A stretch of 64,000 nt of DNA from Streptomyces ficellus (GTDB taxonomy: Bacteria; Actinomycetota; Actinomycetes; Streptomycetales; Streptomycetaceae): the NCBI RefSeq assembly GCF_030406405.1, contig NZ_JAUEPL010000010.1, positions 62,001 through 126,000 on the forward strand, written 5' to 3'. The position numbers and the translations under genes were made by a program. The notes beneath the pieces were generated by a model that was not told where the DNA came from, ran no database searches, and saw nothing but the letters and a program-made list of their open reading frames with translations. This document shows, piece after piece, positions 23,913 to 33,956 of the stretch (the stretch's first letter is position 1; each line of letters begins with the position of its first letter).

Positions 23913-26498
23913 GTGGACGCCGAGCTGACCAACAAGAGCCGGGACGCGCTCAACGCCGCGACCAGCCGTGCCGTGTCCGAGGGGCACCCGGACCTGACCC
24001 CCGCCCACCTGCTCCTGGCGCTGCTCGCGGGGCAGGACAACGAGAACATCGTCGACCTGCTCGCGGCCGTCGACGCCGACCAGGCCGCCGTACGCTCCGG
24101 CGCCGAGCGCGTGCTCGCCGCCCAGCCCAGCGTCACCGGCTCCACCGTCGCGCCCCCGCAGCCCAACCGCGAGCTGCTCGCCGTCATCGCCGACGCCTCG
24201 CAGCGCGCCAAGGAACTGGGTGACGAGTACCTGTCCACCGAGCACCTGCTCATCGGCATCGCCGCGAAGGGCGGCCGGACGGGCGAGGTGCTGGCCGAGC
24301 AGGGGGCGAGCGCCAAGAAGCTGCTGGACGCGTTCGAGAAGGCGAGGGGAGGGCGCCGGGTGACCACAGCCGACCCGGAGGGCCAGTACAAGGCCCTGGA
24401 GAAGTTCGGTACGGATTTCACGGCCGCCGCCCGCGACGGCAAGCTCGACCCGGTCATCGGCCGTGACCAGGAGATCCGCCGCGTCGTGCAGGTGCTGTCG
24501 CGGCGCACCAAGAACAACCCGGTGCTCATCGGCGAGCCCGGCGTCGGCAAGACCGCCGTCGTGGAGGGCCTCGCCCAGCGCATCGTCAAGGGCGACGTCC
24601 CGGAGAGCCTGAAGAACAAGCGGCTCGTCGCGCTCGACCTGGGCGCGATGGTCGCGGGCGCCAAGTACCGCGGTGAGTTCGAGGAGCGGCTCAAGACCGT
24701 CCTGTCCGAGATCAAGGCGAGCGACGGCCAGATCATCACCTTCATCGACGAGCTGCACACGGTCGTCGGCGCGGGCGCCGGCGGCGACTCCGCCATGGAC
24801 GCCGGCAACATGCTCAAGCCCATGCTCGCCCGCGGCGAGCTGCGCATGGTCGGCGCGACGACCCTCGACGAGTACCGCGAGCGCATCGAGAAGGACCCCG
24901 CCCTGGAGCGCCGCTTCCAGCAGGTCCTGGTCGCCGAGCCGTCCGTCGAGGACACCATCGCCATCCTGCGCGGGCTCAAGGGCCGGTACGAGGCCCACCA
25001 CAAGGTCCAGATCGCCGACTCCGCGCTCGTCGCGGCCGCCACGCTCTCCGACCGCTACATCACCTCCCGTTTCCTGCCCGACAAGGCCATCGACCTCGTG
25101 GACGAGGCCGCCTCGCGGCTGCGCATGGAGATCGACTCCTCACCCGTCGAGATCGACGAGCTCCAGCGCGCCGTCGACCGCCTCCGCATGGAGGAGCTGG
25201 CGCTGAAGAACGAGAGCGACCCCGGCTCCGTACAGCGCCTGGAGAAGCTGCGCCGCGACCTCGCCGACAAGGAGGAGGAGTTGCGGGGCCTGACCGCCCG
25301 CTGGGAGAAGGAGAAGCAGGGCCTCAACCGCGTCGGTGAGCTGAAGGAGAAGCTGGACGAGCTGCGCGGCCAGGCCGAGCGCGCCCAGCGCGACGGCGAC
25401 TTCGACACCGCCTCCAAGCTGCTGTACGGCGAGATCCCGGCCGTGGAGCGGGAGTTGGCGGAGGCCAGCGAGGCCGAGAAGGAAGCCGCGAAGGACACCA
25501 TGGTCAAGGAGGAGGTCGGCCCGGACGACATCGCCGACGTCGTCGGCTCCTGGACCGGCATCCCGGCGGGCCGCCTGCTGGAGGGCGAGACGCAGAAGCT
25601 GCTGCGGATGGAGGAGGAGATCGGCCGGCGGCTGATCGGGCAGAGCGAGGCCGTACGGGCGGTGTCGGACGCCGTGCGCCGCACCCGCGCCGGGATCTCC
25701 GACCCCGACCGGCCCACCGGCTCGTTCCTCTTCCTCGGACCGACGGGTGTCGGCAAGACGGAGCTGGCCAAGGCCCTCGCCGACTTCCTCTTCGACGACG
25801 AGCGGGCGATGGTCCGCATCGACATGAGCGAGTACGGCGAGAAGCACAGCGTCGCGCGGCTGGTCGGCGCGCCTCCCGGCTACGTGGGGTACGAGGAGGG
25901 CGGCCAGCTCACGGAGGCGGTGCGCCGCCGCCCGTACAGCGTGGTGCTGCTGGACGAGGTGGAGAAGGCGCACCCGGAGGTCTTCGACATCCTGCTCCAG
26001 GTGCTGGACGACGGCCGCCTGACGGACGGCCAGGGCCGCACGGTCGACTTCCGCAACACCATCCTCATCCTCACCTCCAACCTGGGCAGCCACTTCCTGA
26101 TGGACCCGGTGACCCCGGAGGAGCAGAAGAAGGAGCAGGTCCTGGAGGTGGTGCGGGCCTCCTTCAAGCCGGAGTTCCTCAACCGCCTGGACGACATCGT
26201 CGTCTTCTCGGCCCTTGACCGGGACCAGCTCGCCCACATCGCGCGGCTCCAGATCGACCGCCTGGCCAAGCGCCTCGCGGAGCGGCGGCTCACCCTGGAG
26301 GTCACCCCGGCGGCCCTGGACTGGCTGGCCGTCGAGGGCTTCGACCCGGCCTACGGCGCCCGGCCGCTGCGCCGCCTGGTCCAGACGGCGATCGGCGACC
26401 AGCTCGCCAAGGAGATCCTCGCGGGCGAGGTCACGGACGGCGACACGGTCCGCGTGGACCGCGTGGACGGCGGCCTGACCGTGGGCGCGGCCCGGTAG
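23913..26498 (+). CDS. clpB: Disaggregase ClpB
   Basis: The 861-residue AAA+ protein has an N-terminal repeat domain ([19 protein letters not shown]), a first ATPase module ([13 protein letters not shown]), a long coiled-coil middle domain (about residues 400-520) and a second ATPase module ([14 protein letters not shown]). It extracts proteins from aggregates together with DnaK. GTG 23913 is chosen because GAGGAGGAG lies nine bases upstream; an ATG at 23868 would add 15 acidic residues. The HAIR site upstream makes it heat-inducible. Confidence 0.96.
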   Translation: MDAELTNKSRDALNAATSRAVSEGHPDLTPAHLLLALLAGQDNENIVDLLAAVDADQAAVRSGAERVLAAQPSVTGSTVAPPQPNRELLAVIADASQRAKELGDEYLSTEHLLIGIAAKGGRTGEVLAEQGASAKKLLDAFEKARGGRRVTTADPEGQYKALEKFGTDFTAAARDGKLDPVIGRDQEIRRVVQVLSRRTKNNPVLIGEPGVGKTAVVEGLAQRIVKGDVPESLKNKRLVALDLGAMVAGAKYRGEFEERLKTVLSEIKASDGQIITFIDELHTVVGAGAGGDSAMDAGNMLKPMLARGELRMVGATTLDEYRERIEKDPALERRFQQVLVAEPSVEDTIAILRGLKGRYEAHHKVQIADSALVAAATLSDRYITSRFLPDKAIDLVDEAASRLRMEIDSSPVEIDELQRAVDRLRMEELALKNESDPGSVQRLEKLRRDLADKEEELRGLTARWEKEKQGLNRVGELKEKLDELRGQAERAQRDGDFDTASKLLYGEIPAVERELAEASEAEKEAAKDTMVKEEVGPDDIADVVGSWTGIPAGRLLEGETQKLLRMEEEIGRRLIGQSEAVRAVSDAVRRTRAGISDPDRPTGSFLFLGPTGVGKTELAKALADFLFDDERAMVRIDMSEYGEKHSVARLVGAPPGYVGYEEGGQLTEAVRRRPYSVVLLDEVEKAHPEVFDILLQVLDDGRLTDGQGRTVDFRNTILILTSNLGSHFLMDPVTPEEQKKEQVLEVVRASFKPEFLNRLDDIVVFSALDRDQLAHIARLQIDRLAKRLAERRLTLEVTPAALDWLAVEGFDPAYGARPLRRLVQTAIGDQLAKEILAGEVTDGDTVRVDRVDGGLTVGAAR

Positions 26499-26689
26499 CC
26501 CGGTGACGTACGGGGGCGGGGAGACCGCCCTCGTACGCCGGAACACGCTGCGGCCGTCAGCGGCGTTCCCGGCTCCTGGCCCCCGTGCGCGAGATCATGT
26601 CAGCTCGCAGCGGATCGCCGCGGCCGGGCTTGCCAGCCCCCGCCCGGGATGGGAGAGGATGGCCGCAATCGTTCGAAGGGAAATTCACG

Positions 26690-27235
26690 GTGAGCATCGA
26701 CCCGGCCTCGATCCCGAATTTCGGTGGCCAGCCCCAGCCTCAGGCCGCAGGACCGGCGGGCCCCGTCGTCCCCGACCAGGACCTGGTCAAGCAGCTCCTG
26801 GAACAGATGGAGCTCAAGTACGTCGTCGACGACGAGGGTGACCTCGCGGCGCCGTGGGAGGAGTTCCGCACCTACTTCATGTTCCGTGGCGAGGGTGACC
26901 AGCAGGTCTTCTCGGTGCGGACCTTCTACGACCGGCCGCACCCGGTCGAGAACAAGGAGAAGATCCTCGAAACGATCGACGACTGGAACCGCCGCACCCT
27001 GTGGCCCAAGGTCTACACGCACCTCCACGAGGACGAGCAGGGCGGCGCGACCGTGCGGCTCATCGGCGAGGCCCAGATGCTGATCGGCACGGGCGTCAGC
27101 CTGGAGCACTTCGTGCAGTCCACGGTCAGCTGGGTGCGCGCGTCGATCGAGTTCGACAAGTGGCTCGTGGAGCAGTTCGGCCTGGAGGGCTCCGAGGGCC
27201 CCGAGGACGGCCCCGACGGCGACGTCCCCGCGTGA
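26690..27235 (+). CDS. YbjN-domain protein
   Basis: GTG 26690 after AAGGGA gives 181 residues. After a Pro/Gln-rich start, residues about 35-165 follow the YbjN / type III chaperone-like fold (LLEQMELKYVVDDEGDLAAP, FVQSTVSWVRASIEFDKWLV). These proteins bind partner proteins and have no enzymatic motif. The C-terminus is acidic. Function in Streptomyces is unknown. Confidence 0.78.
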   Translation: MSIDPASIPNFGGQPQPQAAGPAGPVVPDQDLVKQLLEQMELKYVVDDEGDLAAPWEEFRTYFMFRGEGDQQVFSVRTFYDRPHPVENKEKILETIDDWNRRTLWPKVYTHLHEDEQGGATVRLIGEAQMLIGTGVSLEHFVQSTVSWVRASIEFDKWLVEQFGLEGSEGPEDGPDGDVPA

Positions 27236-27248
27236 CTCACTCGGTGAG

Positions 27249-28292
27249 TCACAAGGCCATGGTGGCGAGCGTGAGCACGTACGTCCCGTAGCCGAACGAC
27301 AGCCCGGCCAGGGCGGCGACCACTACGATCGCCGCCCTGGGCCGGGCTTTTCGCAACGCGCACGCGAGGGGTACCAGCAGCGGGAACGCCGGCAGCAGGA
27401 AGCGCGGCTTGGACTCGAAGAACCCCGCCCCGCCCACCGCGATGACCACCAGCACCGCCGTGTACGCGACCAGCGGCAGCGGCGGCCGCTCCAGCACCAG
27501 CAGCGCGAACAGCACCACCGCCACCCCCGTCACCATCAGCGACATGGTGAAGCCGAGGTCCATCGGCCTGGTCGCCACGTCGCGTACGAAACGGAAGGTG
27601 CCCGCCCCGAAGTCGAAGCGCGACGTCCACCCCGCCTGCACGGCGAAGTACCCGCCCAGCGGATCACCCCGCCGTACCCCCACCCACAGCACATAGCCCA
27701 GCCACCCGGCCGGGGCCACCGCGGCCCCCGCCCACACCCGCCAGTCCCTCCGGTCGCGTACCAGCGCGCAGGCGGCCGCCACGACGACCGCCGCCGCCAC
27801 CGCGATCCCGTTCGGCCGCGCCGCCCCGGCCAGCGCCGCCAGCGCGCCCGCCCACAGCCAGCGGCGGTCGAGCACCGCGTACAGCGACCACGCCGCGAAG
27901 GCCGTCATCACCGGCTCCGTGTACGCCATGGACAGCACGATCGAGTGCGGCAGCAGGCCCCACAGGGCCACCAGCACGGTCGCGACGTCCCGCCCGTACA
28001 GGCGTTCCCCGATCAGGTAGATCCCCCACGCGGCGGCTCCCGCCGCCGTCCAGGAGACCAGCAGGCCCGCCGTGCCGCCCGTCACCGGCAGGACCGTCGT
28101 CACCGCCCGTACCAGGCCCGGGTAGAGCGGGAAGAACGCCAGGTCCGACTGGACGGCGCCGTCCGGCCAGTACAGGGTCCTGCCGTAGCCGTGCGCGGCG
28201 ATGCCCAGGTACCAGTCGGAGTCCCAGGACAGCGCCAGCAGCGCGCGCGGCGACCGGCCGGTGTGCCAGGCCCACAGCGCCATCACCGCCAT
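27249..28292 (-). CDS. PIG-V-like integral-membrane mannosyltransferase
   Basis: The 347 residues hold about nine membrane helices. The first loop contains WDSDWYLGIAAHGYG, the acidic DxD-like motif of PIG-V (GPI mannosyltransferase 2) and related GT-C enzymes, which transfer mannose from a polyprenyl donor outside the membrane. The ATG at 28292 is the first standard start, but the frame stays open upstream and would complete the first helix (APALGLFAAARLTGMAVMAL). A CTG at 28418 with GGAGG upstream may be the true start. Confidence 0.8.
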   Translation of the reverse strand: MAVMALWAWHTGRSPRALLALSWDSDWYLGIAAHGYGRTLYWPDGAVQSDLAFFPLYPGLVRAVTTVLPVTGGTAGLLVSWTAAGAAAWGIYLIGERLYGRDVATVLVALWGLLPHSIVLSMAYTEPVMTAFAAWSLYAVLDRRWLWAGALAALAGAARPNGIAVAAAVVVAAACALVRDRRDWRVWAGAAVAPAGWLGYVLWVGVRRGDPLGGYFAVQAGWTSRFDFGAGTFRFVRDVATRPMDLGFTMSLMVTGVAVVLFALLVLERPPLPLVAYTAVLVVIAVGGAGFFESKPRFLLPAFPLLVPLACALRKARPRAAIVVVAALAGLSFGYGTYVLTLATMAL

Positions 28293-28604
28293 CCCGGTGA
28301 GCCGGGCCGCGGCGAACAGACCCAGCGCGGGCGCCGCGCGGTGCAGCGCGGCGAGCCGGCGGGAAGCGGGGCGGGCGCCTCCCGCCGAAGCGGCGTGGGG
28401 GAAGGTCTCGGCGGACAGGGTGCACCTCCGTGCGCGTGGACGTTCACCCCGACCTTCCGCGCCGCCCCGCCCGCCCGCGACCGCTGTGGGCCCGCCCGGG
28501 TGGTCCGCCTGCCGAGCCCCGGCCCACGCGCGTGTCGCCGTGACAGCGCCCGGCGCGAAGGCTAAGCGGAGCCTGAGGGGAGCGGAGGCTGAGGCGAGCC
28601 GAGG

Positions 28605-29771
28605 CTAAAGGGAGGCGAGCCGCTTCACCGCGTCCTGGAGGACCTCGGTCCGCTTGCAGAAGGCGAACCGCACGAAGGGCGCGCCCTGCTCGCGGTGGTC
28701 GTAGAAGACCGCGTGGGGGATGGCGACGACCCCGCACCGCTCGGGCAGCGCCCGGCAGAACGCGATGCCGTCACTCTCGCCCAGCGGCCGGATGTCGGTG
28801 GTGAGGAAGTAGGTGCCCTGCGGCCGGAAGACCGCGAACCCCGCCTGCGCCAGCCCGTCGGCCAGCAGGTCACGCTTGGCGCGCAGGTCGTCGCGGAGGC
28901 CGGTGAAGTAGGTGTCCGGCAGGCGCAGCGCCTCCGCGACGGCGTACTGGAACGGCCCGGCGGAGACGTACGTCAGGTACTGCTTCGCCGAGCGCACCGC
29001 CGTGATCAGCTCGGGCGTGGCGGTGACCCAGCCGACCTTCCAGCCGGTGAACGAGAACGTCTTGCCCGCGCTGGAAATGGTCACCGTGCGCTCGCGCATG
29101 CCGGGGAAGGTGGCGATGGGCAGGTGCTCGGCGGTGTCGAAGACAAGGTGCTCGTACACCTCGTCGGTGACGACGAGCAGGTCGCGCTCGACGGCGAGGG
29201 CCGCGATGGCGGCCAGCTCCTCGCGCGTGAGGACGGTACCGGTGGGGTTGTGCGGGGTGTTGAGCAGGATGAGCCGGGTGCGGTCGGTGACGGCGTCCCG
29301 CAGCTCGTCCAGGTCGAGGACGAACCTGTCGCCGTGCGGCCGGAGGGTGACCGGGACGCGGGTGCCGCCCGCCATGGCGATACAGGCGGCGTACGAGTCG
29401 TAGTACGGCTCCAGGGCGATCACCTCGTCGCCCGGTTCGACCAGCGCGAGCAGGGCCGCGGCGATCGCCTCGGTCGCGCCCGCCGTGACCAGGACCTCCG
29501 TGTCGGGGTCGTACACCAGCCCGTACCGCTCGCGCTGGTGGTCGGCGACGGCGGTACGCAGCTCGGGGACGCCGGGCCCGGGCGGGTACTGGTTGCCCCT
29601 GCCGTCCCTGATGGCCCGTACGGCCGCCTCGGCGATCCGGTCGGGGCCGTCGGTGTCGGGGAAGCCCTGGCCCAGGTTGACCGAACCGGTGGAGACGGCG
29701 AGGGCGGACATCTCCGCGAAGATCGTCGTGCCGAATGCGGCGAGGCGGCTGTTGAGCGGCGGTCGTTTCAT
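28605..29771 (-). CDS. PLP-dependent class I aminotransferase
   Basis: The 388-residue fold type I enzyme has NTPHNPTGTVL, DEVYEHLVFD and the PLP lysine in SSAGKTFSFTGWKVGW, a combination typical of kynurenine/methionine aminotransferases. The ATG at 29771 has GGAGG nine bases away; the ATG at 29780 overlaps that site. A kynurenine role would fit the kyn genes 8 kb downstream, but they are not linked, so the substrate stays open. Confidence 0.85.
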   Translation of the reverse strand: MKRPPLNSRLAAFGTTIFAEMSALAVSTGSVNLGQGFPDTDGPDRIAEAAVRAIRDGRGNQYPPGPGVPELRTAVADHQRERYGLVYDPDTEVLVTAGATEAIAAALLALVEPGDEVIALEPYYDSYAACIAMAGGTRVPVTLRPHGDRFVLDLDELRDAVTDRTRLILLNTPHNPTGTVLTREELAAIAALAVERDLLVVTDEVYEHLVFDTAEHLPIATFPGMRERTVTISSAGKTFSFTGWKVGWVTATPELITAVRSAKQYLTYVSAGPFQYAVAEALRLPDTYFTGLRDDLRAKRDLLADGLAQAGFAVFRPQGTYFLTTDIRPLGESDGIAFCRALPERCGVVAIPHAVFYDHREQGAPFVRFAFCKRTEVLQDAVKRLASL

Positions 29772-29899
29772 GGCGGCCATCCTCCGGTGAACCTCTGGAG
29801 TCGCTCAAGTGCGCTTTGCCGGGTGATCTGCGGGGGGATCTCCCTGCCACACCCGTACGACACGTGTACGGAAGAAGGCGGAAGAGGGAGGTGGGGGCC

Positions 29900-30148
29900 A
29901 TGGGGGCAGAGTTCTTCCCGCTGTGGTTCTTCGTCGGGATGGCCATCGCCATCGCGGTCGTGGTGGGCGTGGTCCGACTGGTGAACTGGGGCTCGGGGCG
30001 TTCCTCGTCGTCCTCCTCATGGGGGTCGTCGTCGGGGTCGTCGTGGGGGTCCGGCTCGTCGCCGGACTCGTCGTGGTGGTCCTGCGGCGGCTCGTCCTCG
30101 TGTTCCAGTTCCTCGTCCTCATGCGGAGGCGGATCTTCCTGTAGCTGA
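29900..30148 (+). CDS. Small membrane protein with Ser/Gly/Cys tail, copy 1
   Basis: 82 residues, starting at ATG 29900 behind GGGAGGTGGGG. One N-terminal membrane helix (FFPLWFFVGMAIAIAVVVGV) is followed by a tail of almost only Ser, Gly, Trp and Cys, ending CGGGSSCS. Such tails occur on several bacterial membrane proteins and have no known role. It is followed by a similar but not identical small gene. Confidence 0.6.
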   Translation: MGAEFFPLWFFVGMAIAIAVVVGVVRLVNWGSGRSSSSSSWGSSSGSSWGSGSSPDSSWWSCGGSSSCSSSSSSCGGGSSCS

Positions 30149-30250
30149 AAGCTCTGGAGTTCCTCAATTCGGATTGGGACGGGTGAGCGCGCGGGCATTT
30201 CCCTGTCACGTAAGAAAACGGGGGATGGTGAACGGGGGATGGTGAATCGA

Positions 30251-30472
30251 ATGGACATCGGACTGCTCTTCGCCGGGGCGATCATCGTGGTGGGCTTCCT
30301 CATCGCGGTCGGCGCCGCAGGCGGTGGCAAGAAGCGGCGTCGCCGTTCGTACTCGGGGGGTTCCGGTGCTTCCGGAGGCGGTTGGTGGTCCGGCGACGGG
30401 GGCGGGTCCTCCTGCGGCGGCGGGTCGTCGTGCGGGGGCGGCGGCGGGGGATGTGGTGGCGGAGGCAGCTGA
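30251..30472 (+). CDS. Small membrane protein with Gly/Ser/Cys tail, copy 2
   Basis: 73 residues with a membrane helix (LLFAGAIIVVGFLIAVGAA), a basic stop (KKRRRR) and a tail rich in Gly, Ser and Cys (SSCGGGSSCGGGGGGCGGGG). It has the same plan as the gene at 29900 and probably arose with it. ATG 30251 is chosen over 30239 because a G-rich ribosome site directly abuts the latter. Function is unknown. Confidence 0.6.
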   Translation: MDIGLLFAGAIIVVGFLIAVGAAGGGKKRRRRSYSGGSGASGGGWWSGDGGGSSCGGGSSCGGGGGGCGGGGS

Positions 30473-30501
30473 CACGGGGCAGCTGGTCCGCGACCACGGA
30501 A

Positions 30502-30534
30502 GGCGCCCGGCCGGTCCAACGCCCGCCGGGCGCC
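30502..30534 (+). terminator. Hairpin after the Gly/Ser/Cys tail gene
   Basis: GGCGCCCGG and CCGGGCGCC form a 9-bp stem 29 bp after the stop. The remaining gap to 30789 shows only an imperfect inverted repeat near 30558-30595 (TTGAACCGTCAG with CTGAACGGTCGG), possibly an operator for the next gene. Confidence 0.75.
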
Positions 30535-30789
30535 TCCTGGTTGGCACTTTGTAGACCTGAACGGTCGGTTCATGTTGAACAGTTGAACCGTCAGGCCCCC
30601 CAGGGGATGGAAACCCTGTCAAGTTGGGTAAAACCGCTGTGGGTCTCGCACAGTTCATGATTCCCTCACTGTCGAGAACTTCCAGCCCTCGGCCCACGCC
30701 TGGAGCCGAGACGGAGATCCCCCACTCCCCTGGCCGTCTTCCGGGACGCACCCGGTCCACCCGTCAAACCGTGTTTGCGGAGCCGACCC

Positions 30790-31308
30790 ATGCTCACGAC
30801 GCTCAAGACTTCCTACACCGATACACGCGCCGCCGACCTGGCCTGGGCGCTGGGGCGGGAGCCGCTGCCCGCGCTCGCCGTGCTCGACCTCGAACTGTCC
30901 GGCGCCACGCTCCAGTTGCGACTTCTCGGCGCCTCGCACCAGGTGCTGCTGGAGGAGGACCGGGGCAGCTGTTCGGAGACCGTCGCCTGTATGCCGGGCA
31001 GCAGCACGCCGCTTCCCCTGGGTGTGGCGAAGCGGATCGGGGAGTGGGAGTACCAGTTCGCCGCGCGCGTCGAGACGCTCTCGCAGGGGTCGTTCGCTGG
31101 CCGCGCGCAGGAGCTGCTGGCGCTCGTCGCCGACCATCCCAACGGCCTCGCCGGTACGTTCCCCGGTTCACCGCACGCCTTCACGGCGATGCTGGCGCAG
31201 CGGCACGAGGGTCTGGTGCGGTGGCGCACCTGGCACGCGTATCCGCAGGAGGGGCAGCTGGTCGTCACCAGGACGAGTGTGGGCGTACGTAGGCACGCTC
31301 CGCAGTAG
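30790..31308 (+). CDS. DUF2617 family protein
   Basis: 172 residues, soluble, beta-rich (ALAVLDLELSGATLQLRLLG), with a C-terminal WHAYPQEGQLVVTRTSV. It matches DUF2617, a family paired in actinobacteria with membrane spermidine-synthase-like proteins, exactly as here (55 bp to the next gene). No catalytic motif or function is known. Confidence 0.75.
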   Translation: MLTTLKTSYTDTRAADLAWALGREPLPALAVLDLELSGATLQLRLLGASHQVLLEEDRGSCSETVACMPGSSTPLPLGVAKRIGEWEYQFAARVETLSQGSFAGRAQELLALVADHPNGLAGTFPGSPHAFTAMLAQRHEGLVRWRTWHAYPQEGQLVVTRTSVGVRRHAPQ

Positions 31309-31362
31309 TTACACCCGTGTGGGTGACAATTGGGCATCGAGGCGTGACGTAGCGTTATTTGC

Positions 31363-32946
31363 ATGATCGAAGCGCCGCACGCCTCCGCCGCCGTGGCGCC
31401 CGCGCGGGACCGGCCACCGCTGCCCGTGCGGCAGCGGGCGGGGCGCTTCCTGGTGCTGGTCACGGTCTTCATCTGCGCCGCGTGCGGACTGGTGTACGAA
31501 CTGGAACTGGTCGCTCTCGCCTCGTATTTGATCGGGGACTCCGTCACCCAGGCCTCCGTCGTCCTGTCGGTCATGGTGTTCGCGATGGGCGTCGGCTCAC
31601 TGCTCGCCAAGCGGCTGCGCTGTCGCGCGGCCGTCGGCTTCGGGCTGGTGGAGGCCGCGCTCGCGCTGGTGGGCGGCTGCTCGGCCCTCGTGCTGTACGC
31701 CACGTTCGCGTGGGTCGGCGGCTCGCGGTATGCCCTGGTGGCGTTCTCGCTGGCCATCGGGGTGCTGATCGGCGCGGAGATCCCGCTTCTGATGACGCTG
31801 ATCCAGCGCGTCTCGCGGCGGGCCGAACAGGACGCGGGCGGGACGGTCGCCGACCTGTTCGCCGCCGACTATGTGGGCGCGCTCGTCGGCGGGCTGGCGT
31901 TCCCGTTCCTGCTGCTGCCATGGCTGGGGCAGCTGACAAGTGCGTTGCTCACCGGGGCGGTCAACACCGTCGCGGGCGGGGCCCTGGTGCTGTGGCTGTT
32001 CGGGCGGGACCTGACCGCGCGGGCCCGGTGGCTGCTGGTCGGCGTCAATGTGGCGGTGCTGGGCGTGCTCGCGACGGTGACCGTGCTGGTGGACGACTTC
32101 GAGCGGGCGGCGCGGCGGGCGGTGTACGGGGACGGGGTGCGCGTCGCCGTCCACACGGGCGTGCAGGAGGTCGTGCTGACCGGGGCGGCAGGTCAGCCGC
32201 CGGAGCTGTTCCTGGACGGGCGGCTGCGGGTCAGCGGGCGGGACGAGCACCGCTACCACCGGGCGCTGGTGCACCCCGCGATGCGCGGGCCGCACGCGCG
32301 TGTGCTGGTCCTGGGCGGTGGCGACGGGCTGGCGGTGCGGGAGGTCCTCACGTACGACGGCGTGGAATCGGTCACGGTCGTCGAGCTGGACGCGGGCGTG
32401 GTGCGGCTCGCCCGTACGGACCCGGCGCTCAGCCGCCTCAACGGGCGGGTGTACGGCGACCCGAGGGTGCGGGTGGTGTACGCGGACGCCTTCGCCCGGC
32501 TGAGGTCGACGGCGGCGACGGGCGAGGCGTACGACGTGGTGATCTCGGACCTGCCGGACCCGGGCATCACCGCCAGCACCAAGCTGTACTCGCAGGAGTT
32601 CTACGGCTTGGCCGCCCGGGTCCTCGCCGACCGCGGGCGGCTGGTGGTCCACGCGGGCCCGATGGAGTCGAGGCCGCGCACGTACTGGACGGTGCACGCC
32701 ACCCTGCGGTCGGCCGGCTTCGTGACCCGGCCCTACCGGGCGACGGGACGGCTGTCCGGCTTCGAGGCGGGCCCCGACCGGTCCACGGACGACCGGGCAG
32801 GACCGCACGACTGGGGCTTCGTCCTCGCCGCGCTCGGGGCGGCGCCCCCCGACCCGCAGGCCGTTGCAGGGGTGCGCCCGGCCGAGGGGCCGCCGGCCCG
32901 GGACCTGCCGCCGTCGACGCTCGTGCACCCCCGCTACGGCGAGTGA
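31363..32946 (+). CDS. Membrane-anchored spermidine-synthase-like protein
   Basis: The 527-residue fusion has about seven N-terminal membrane helices (residues 28-235) and a C-terminal aminopropyltransferase domain with [16 protein letters not shown] (SAM-type glycine loop), VELDAGVV and [12 protein letters not shown] (catalytic Asp). Spermidine synthases transfer aminopropyl groups from decarboxylated SAM. The membrane version's acceptor is unknown. Confidence 0.88.
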   Translation: MIEAPHASAAVAPARDRPPLPVRQRAGRFLVLVTVFICAACGLVYELELVALASYLIGDSVTQASVVLSVMVFAMGVGSLLAKRLRCRAAVGFGLVEAALALVGGCSALVLYATFAWVGGSRYALVAFSLAIGVLIGAEIPLLMTLIQRVSRRAEQDAGGTVADLFAADYVGALVGGLAFPFLLLPWLGQLTSALLTGAVNTVAGGALVLWLFGRDLTARARWLLVGVNVAVLGVLATVTVLVDDFERAARRAVYGDGVRVAVHTGVQEVVLTGAAGQPPELFLDGRLRVSGRDEHRYHRALVHPAMRGPHARVLVLGGGDGLAVREVLTYDGVESVTVVELDAGVVRLARTDPALSRLNGRVYGDPRVRVVYADAFARLRSTAATGEAYDVVISDLPDPGITASTKLYSQEFYGLAARVLADRGRLVVHAGPMESRPRTYWTVHATLRSAGFVTRPYRATGRLSGFEAGPDRSTDDRAGPHDWGFVLAALGAAPPDPQAVAGVRPAEGPPARDLPPSTLVHPRYGE

Positions 32947-33007
32947 CCCCTTTTGGCCTCGCGCACCTGGGAGACGTGAGGGCCGGGCGTGGGTAGGCTC
33001 GGGACCC

Positions 33008-33946
33008 ATGGAGCATGAGGTGTTCGTTCCGGTTGCCGTCGAGACCCTCCGCGAAGTGCTGGCGGACCCCGCCCGGGTCGCCCCTTGCGTGCCGGGGCTC
33101 CAGCAGGACGCGGACGCGTCCGCCGGTCCGCTGTCGGGCCGGCTGAAGGTGCGCGCCGGCGGGCACTCCATCACCTACCGGGGCGCCCTGCGCGTCGTCG
33201 CCCAGGACGACGGTGCGTACGCCGTGGAGGGCGAGGGCACGGAGGTGCGCGGCACCGGCTCGGCCAAGCTCGCCCTGACGGTGCGTCTGACCCCGGTGGA
33301 CGGCGGCACGACGCTGGGCTTCACGGGGACCACGAGCGCGGAGGGCCGGCTCGCCGAGCTGCCGGACGACGCGGCCGCCTCGGCGGCCCACCGCCTGCTG
33401 GACCGTTTCGCCGAGTCGCTCGCCGACACGGCCACGGCGGCGGCGGGTCCGGCCGCCTCGCCGTCCCCGGAGGTCGAGGCCGCCGACGCGGAGGTCTCCG
33501 ACGCGCAGGTCCCCCGCGCCACGGCCGCCGACGACCTCTCCGCCTACGACCTCGCCGGTGAGCTCGCCGACGAGCCCGACACCGACGACGACGGAGTCGA
33601 CCAGGGCGCCGAGGGCACCGGTTCGGTCTTCGACGCACCCGTACCGCCACCGTCGCTCGACCCGCTCGCCGACGCCGAGTTCGAGGTGCCCGAGCTGCCC
33701 GAGGTCCCCGAAGGGCCCGAGGGGGCGATGTCCGAACCGGCCGCCGAGGCCGCGCACGCCCGGCGCACCATGATCGGCCGCAGTGCCGAGGAGGTCGACC
33801 ACGCCCCGCCCCGCGGGCGGTACGCCCCCACGCCGGGACCGGACACCGACACGGCCGGTGCCACGCTGCGCTGGCTCGCCCCTGCCGCGGCGCTCGCCCT
33901 CGCGTCGGCCGTGGTCGTCGGGCGTGCGCTGCGCCGCCGCAAGTAG
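33008..33946 (+). CDS. SRPBCC (CoxG-like) protein with C-terminal membrane anchor
   Basis: Residues 1-140 form a CoxG/SRPBCC lipid- or ligand-binding fold (MEHEVFVPVAVETLREVLAD, LSGRLKVRAGGHSITYRG). A long acidic, Pro/Ala-rich linker follows, and a single helix near the end (LRWLAPAAALALASAVVVG) plus RRRK anchors it to the membrane. CoxG recruits CO-dehydrogenase to the membrane, but no cox genes are near, so another partner is likely. Confidence 0.8.
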   Translation: MEHEVFVPVAVETLREVLADPARVAPCVPGLQQDADASAGPLSGRLKVRAGGHSITYRGALRVVAQDDGAYAVEGEGTEVRGTGSAKLALTVRLTPVDGGTTLGFTGTTSAEGRLAELPDDAAASAAHRLLDRFAESLADTATAAAGPAASPSPEVEAADAEVSDAQVPRATAADDLSAYDLAGELADEPDTDDDGVDQGAEGTGSVFDAPVPPPSLDPLADAEFEVPELPEVPEGPEGAMSEPAAEAAHARRTMIGRSAEEVDHAPPRGRYAPTPGPDTDTAGATLRWLAPAAALALASAVVVGRALRRRK

Positions 33947-33956
33947 GGTCGGCAGC

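Noticed and set aside
29900..30472. Microcin B17-like modified peptides
   Set aside because: Both have a membrane helix instead of a leader, and no cyclodehydratase or oxidase genes are near.
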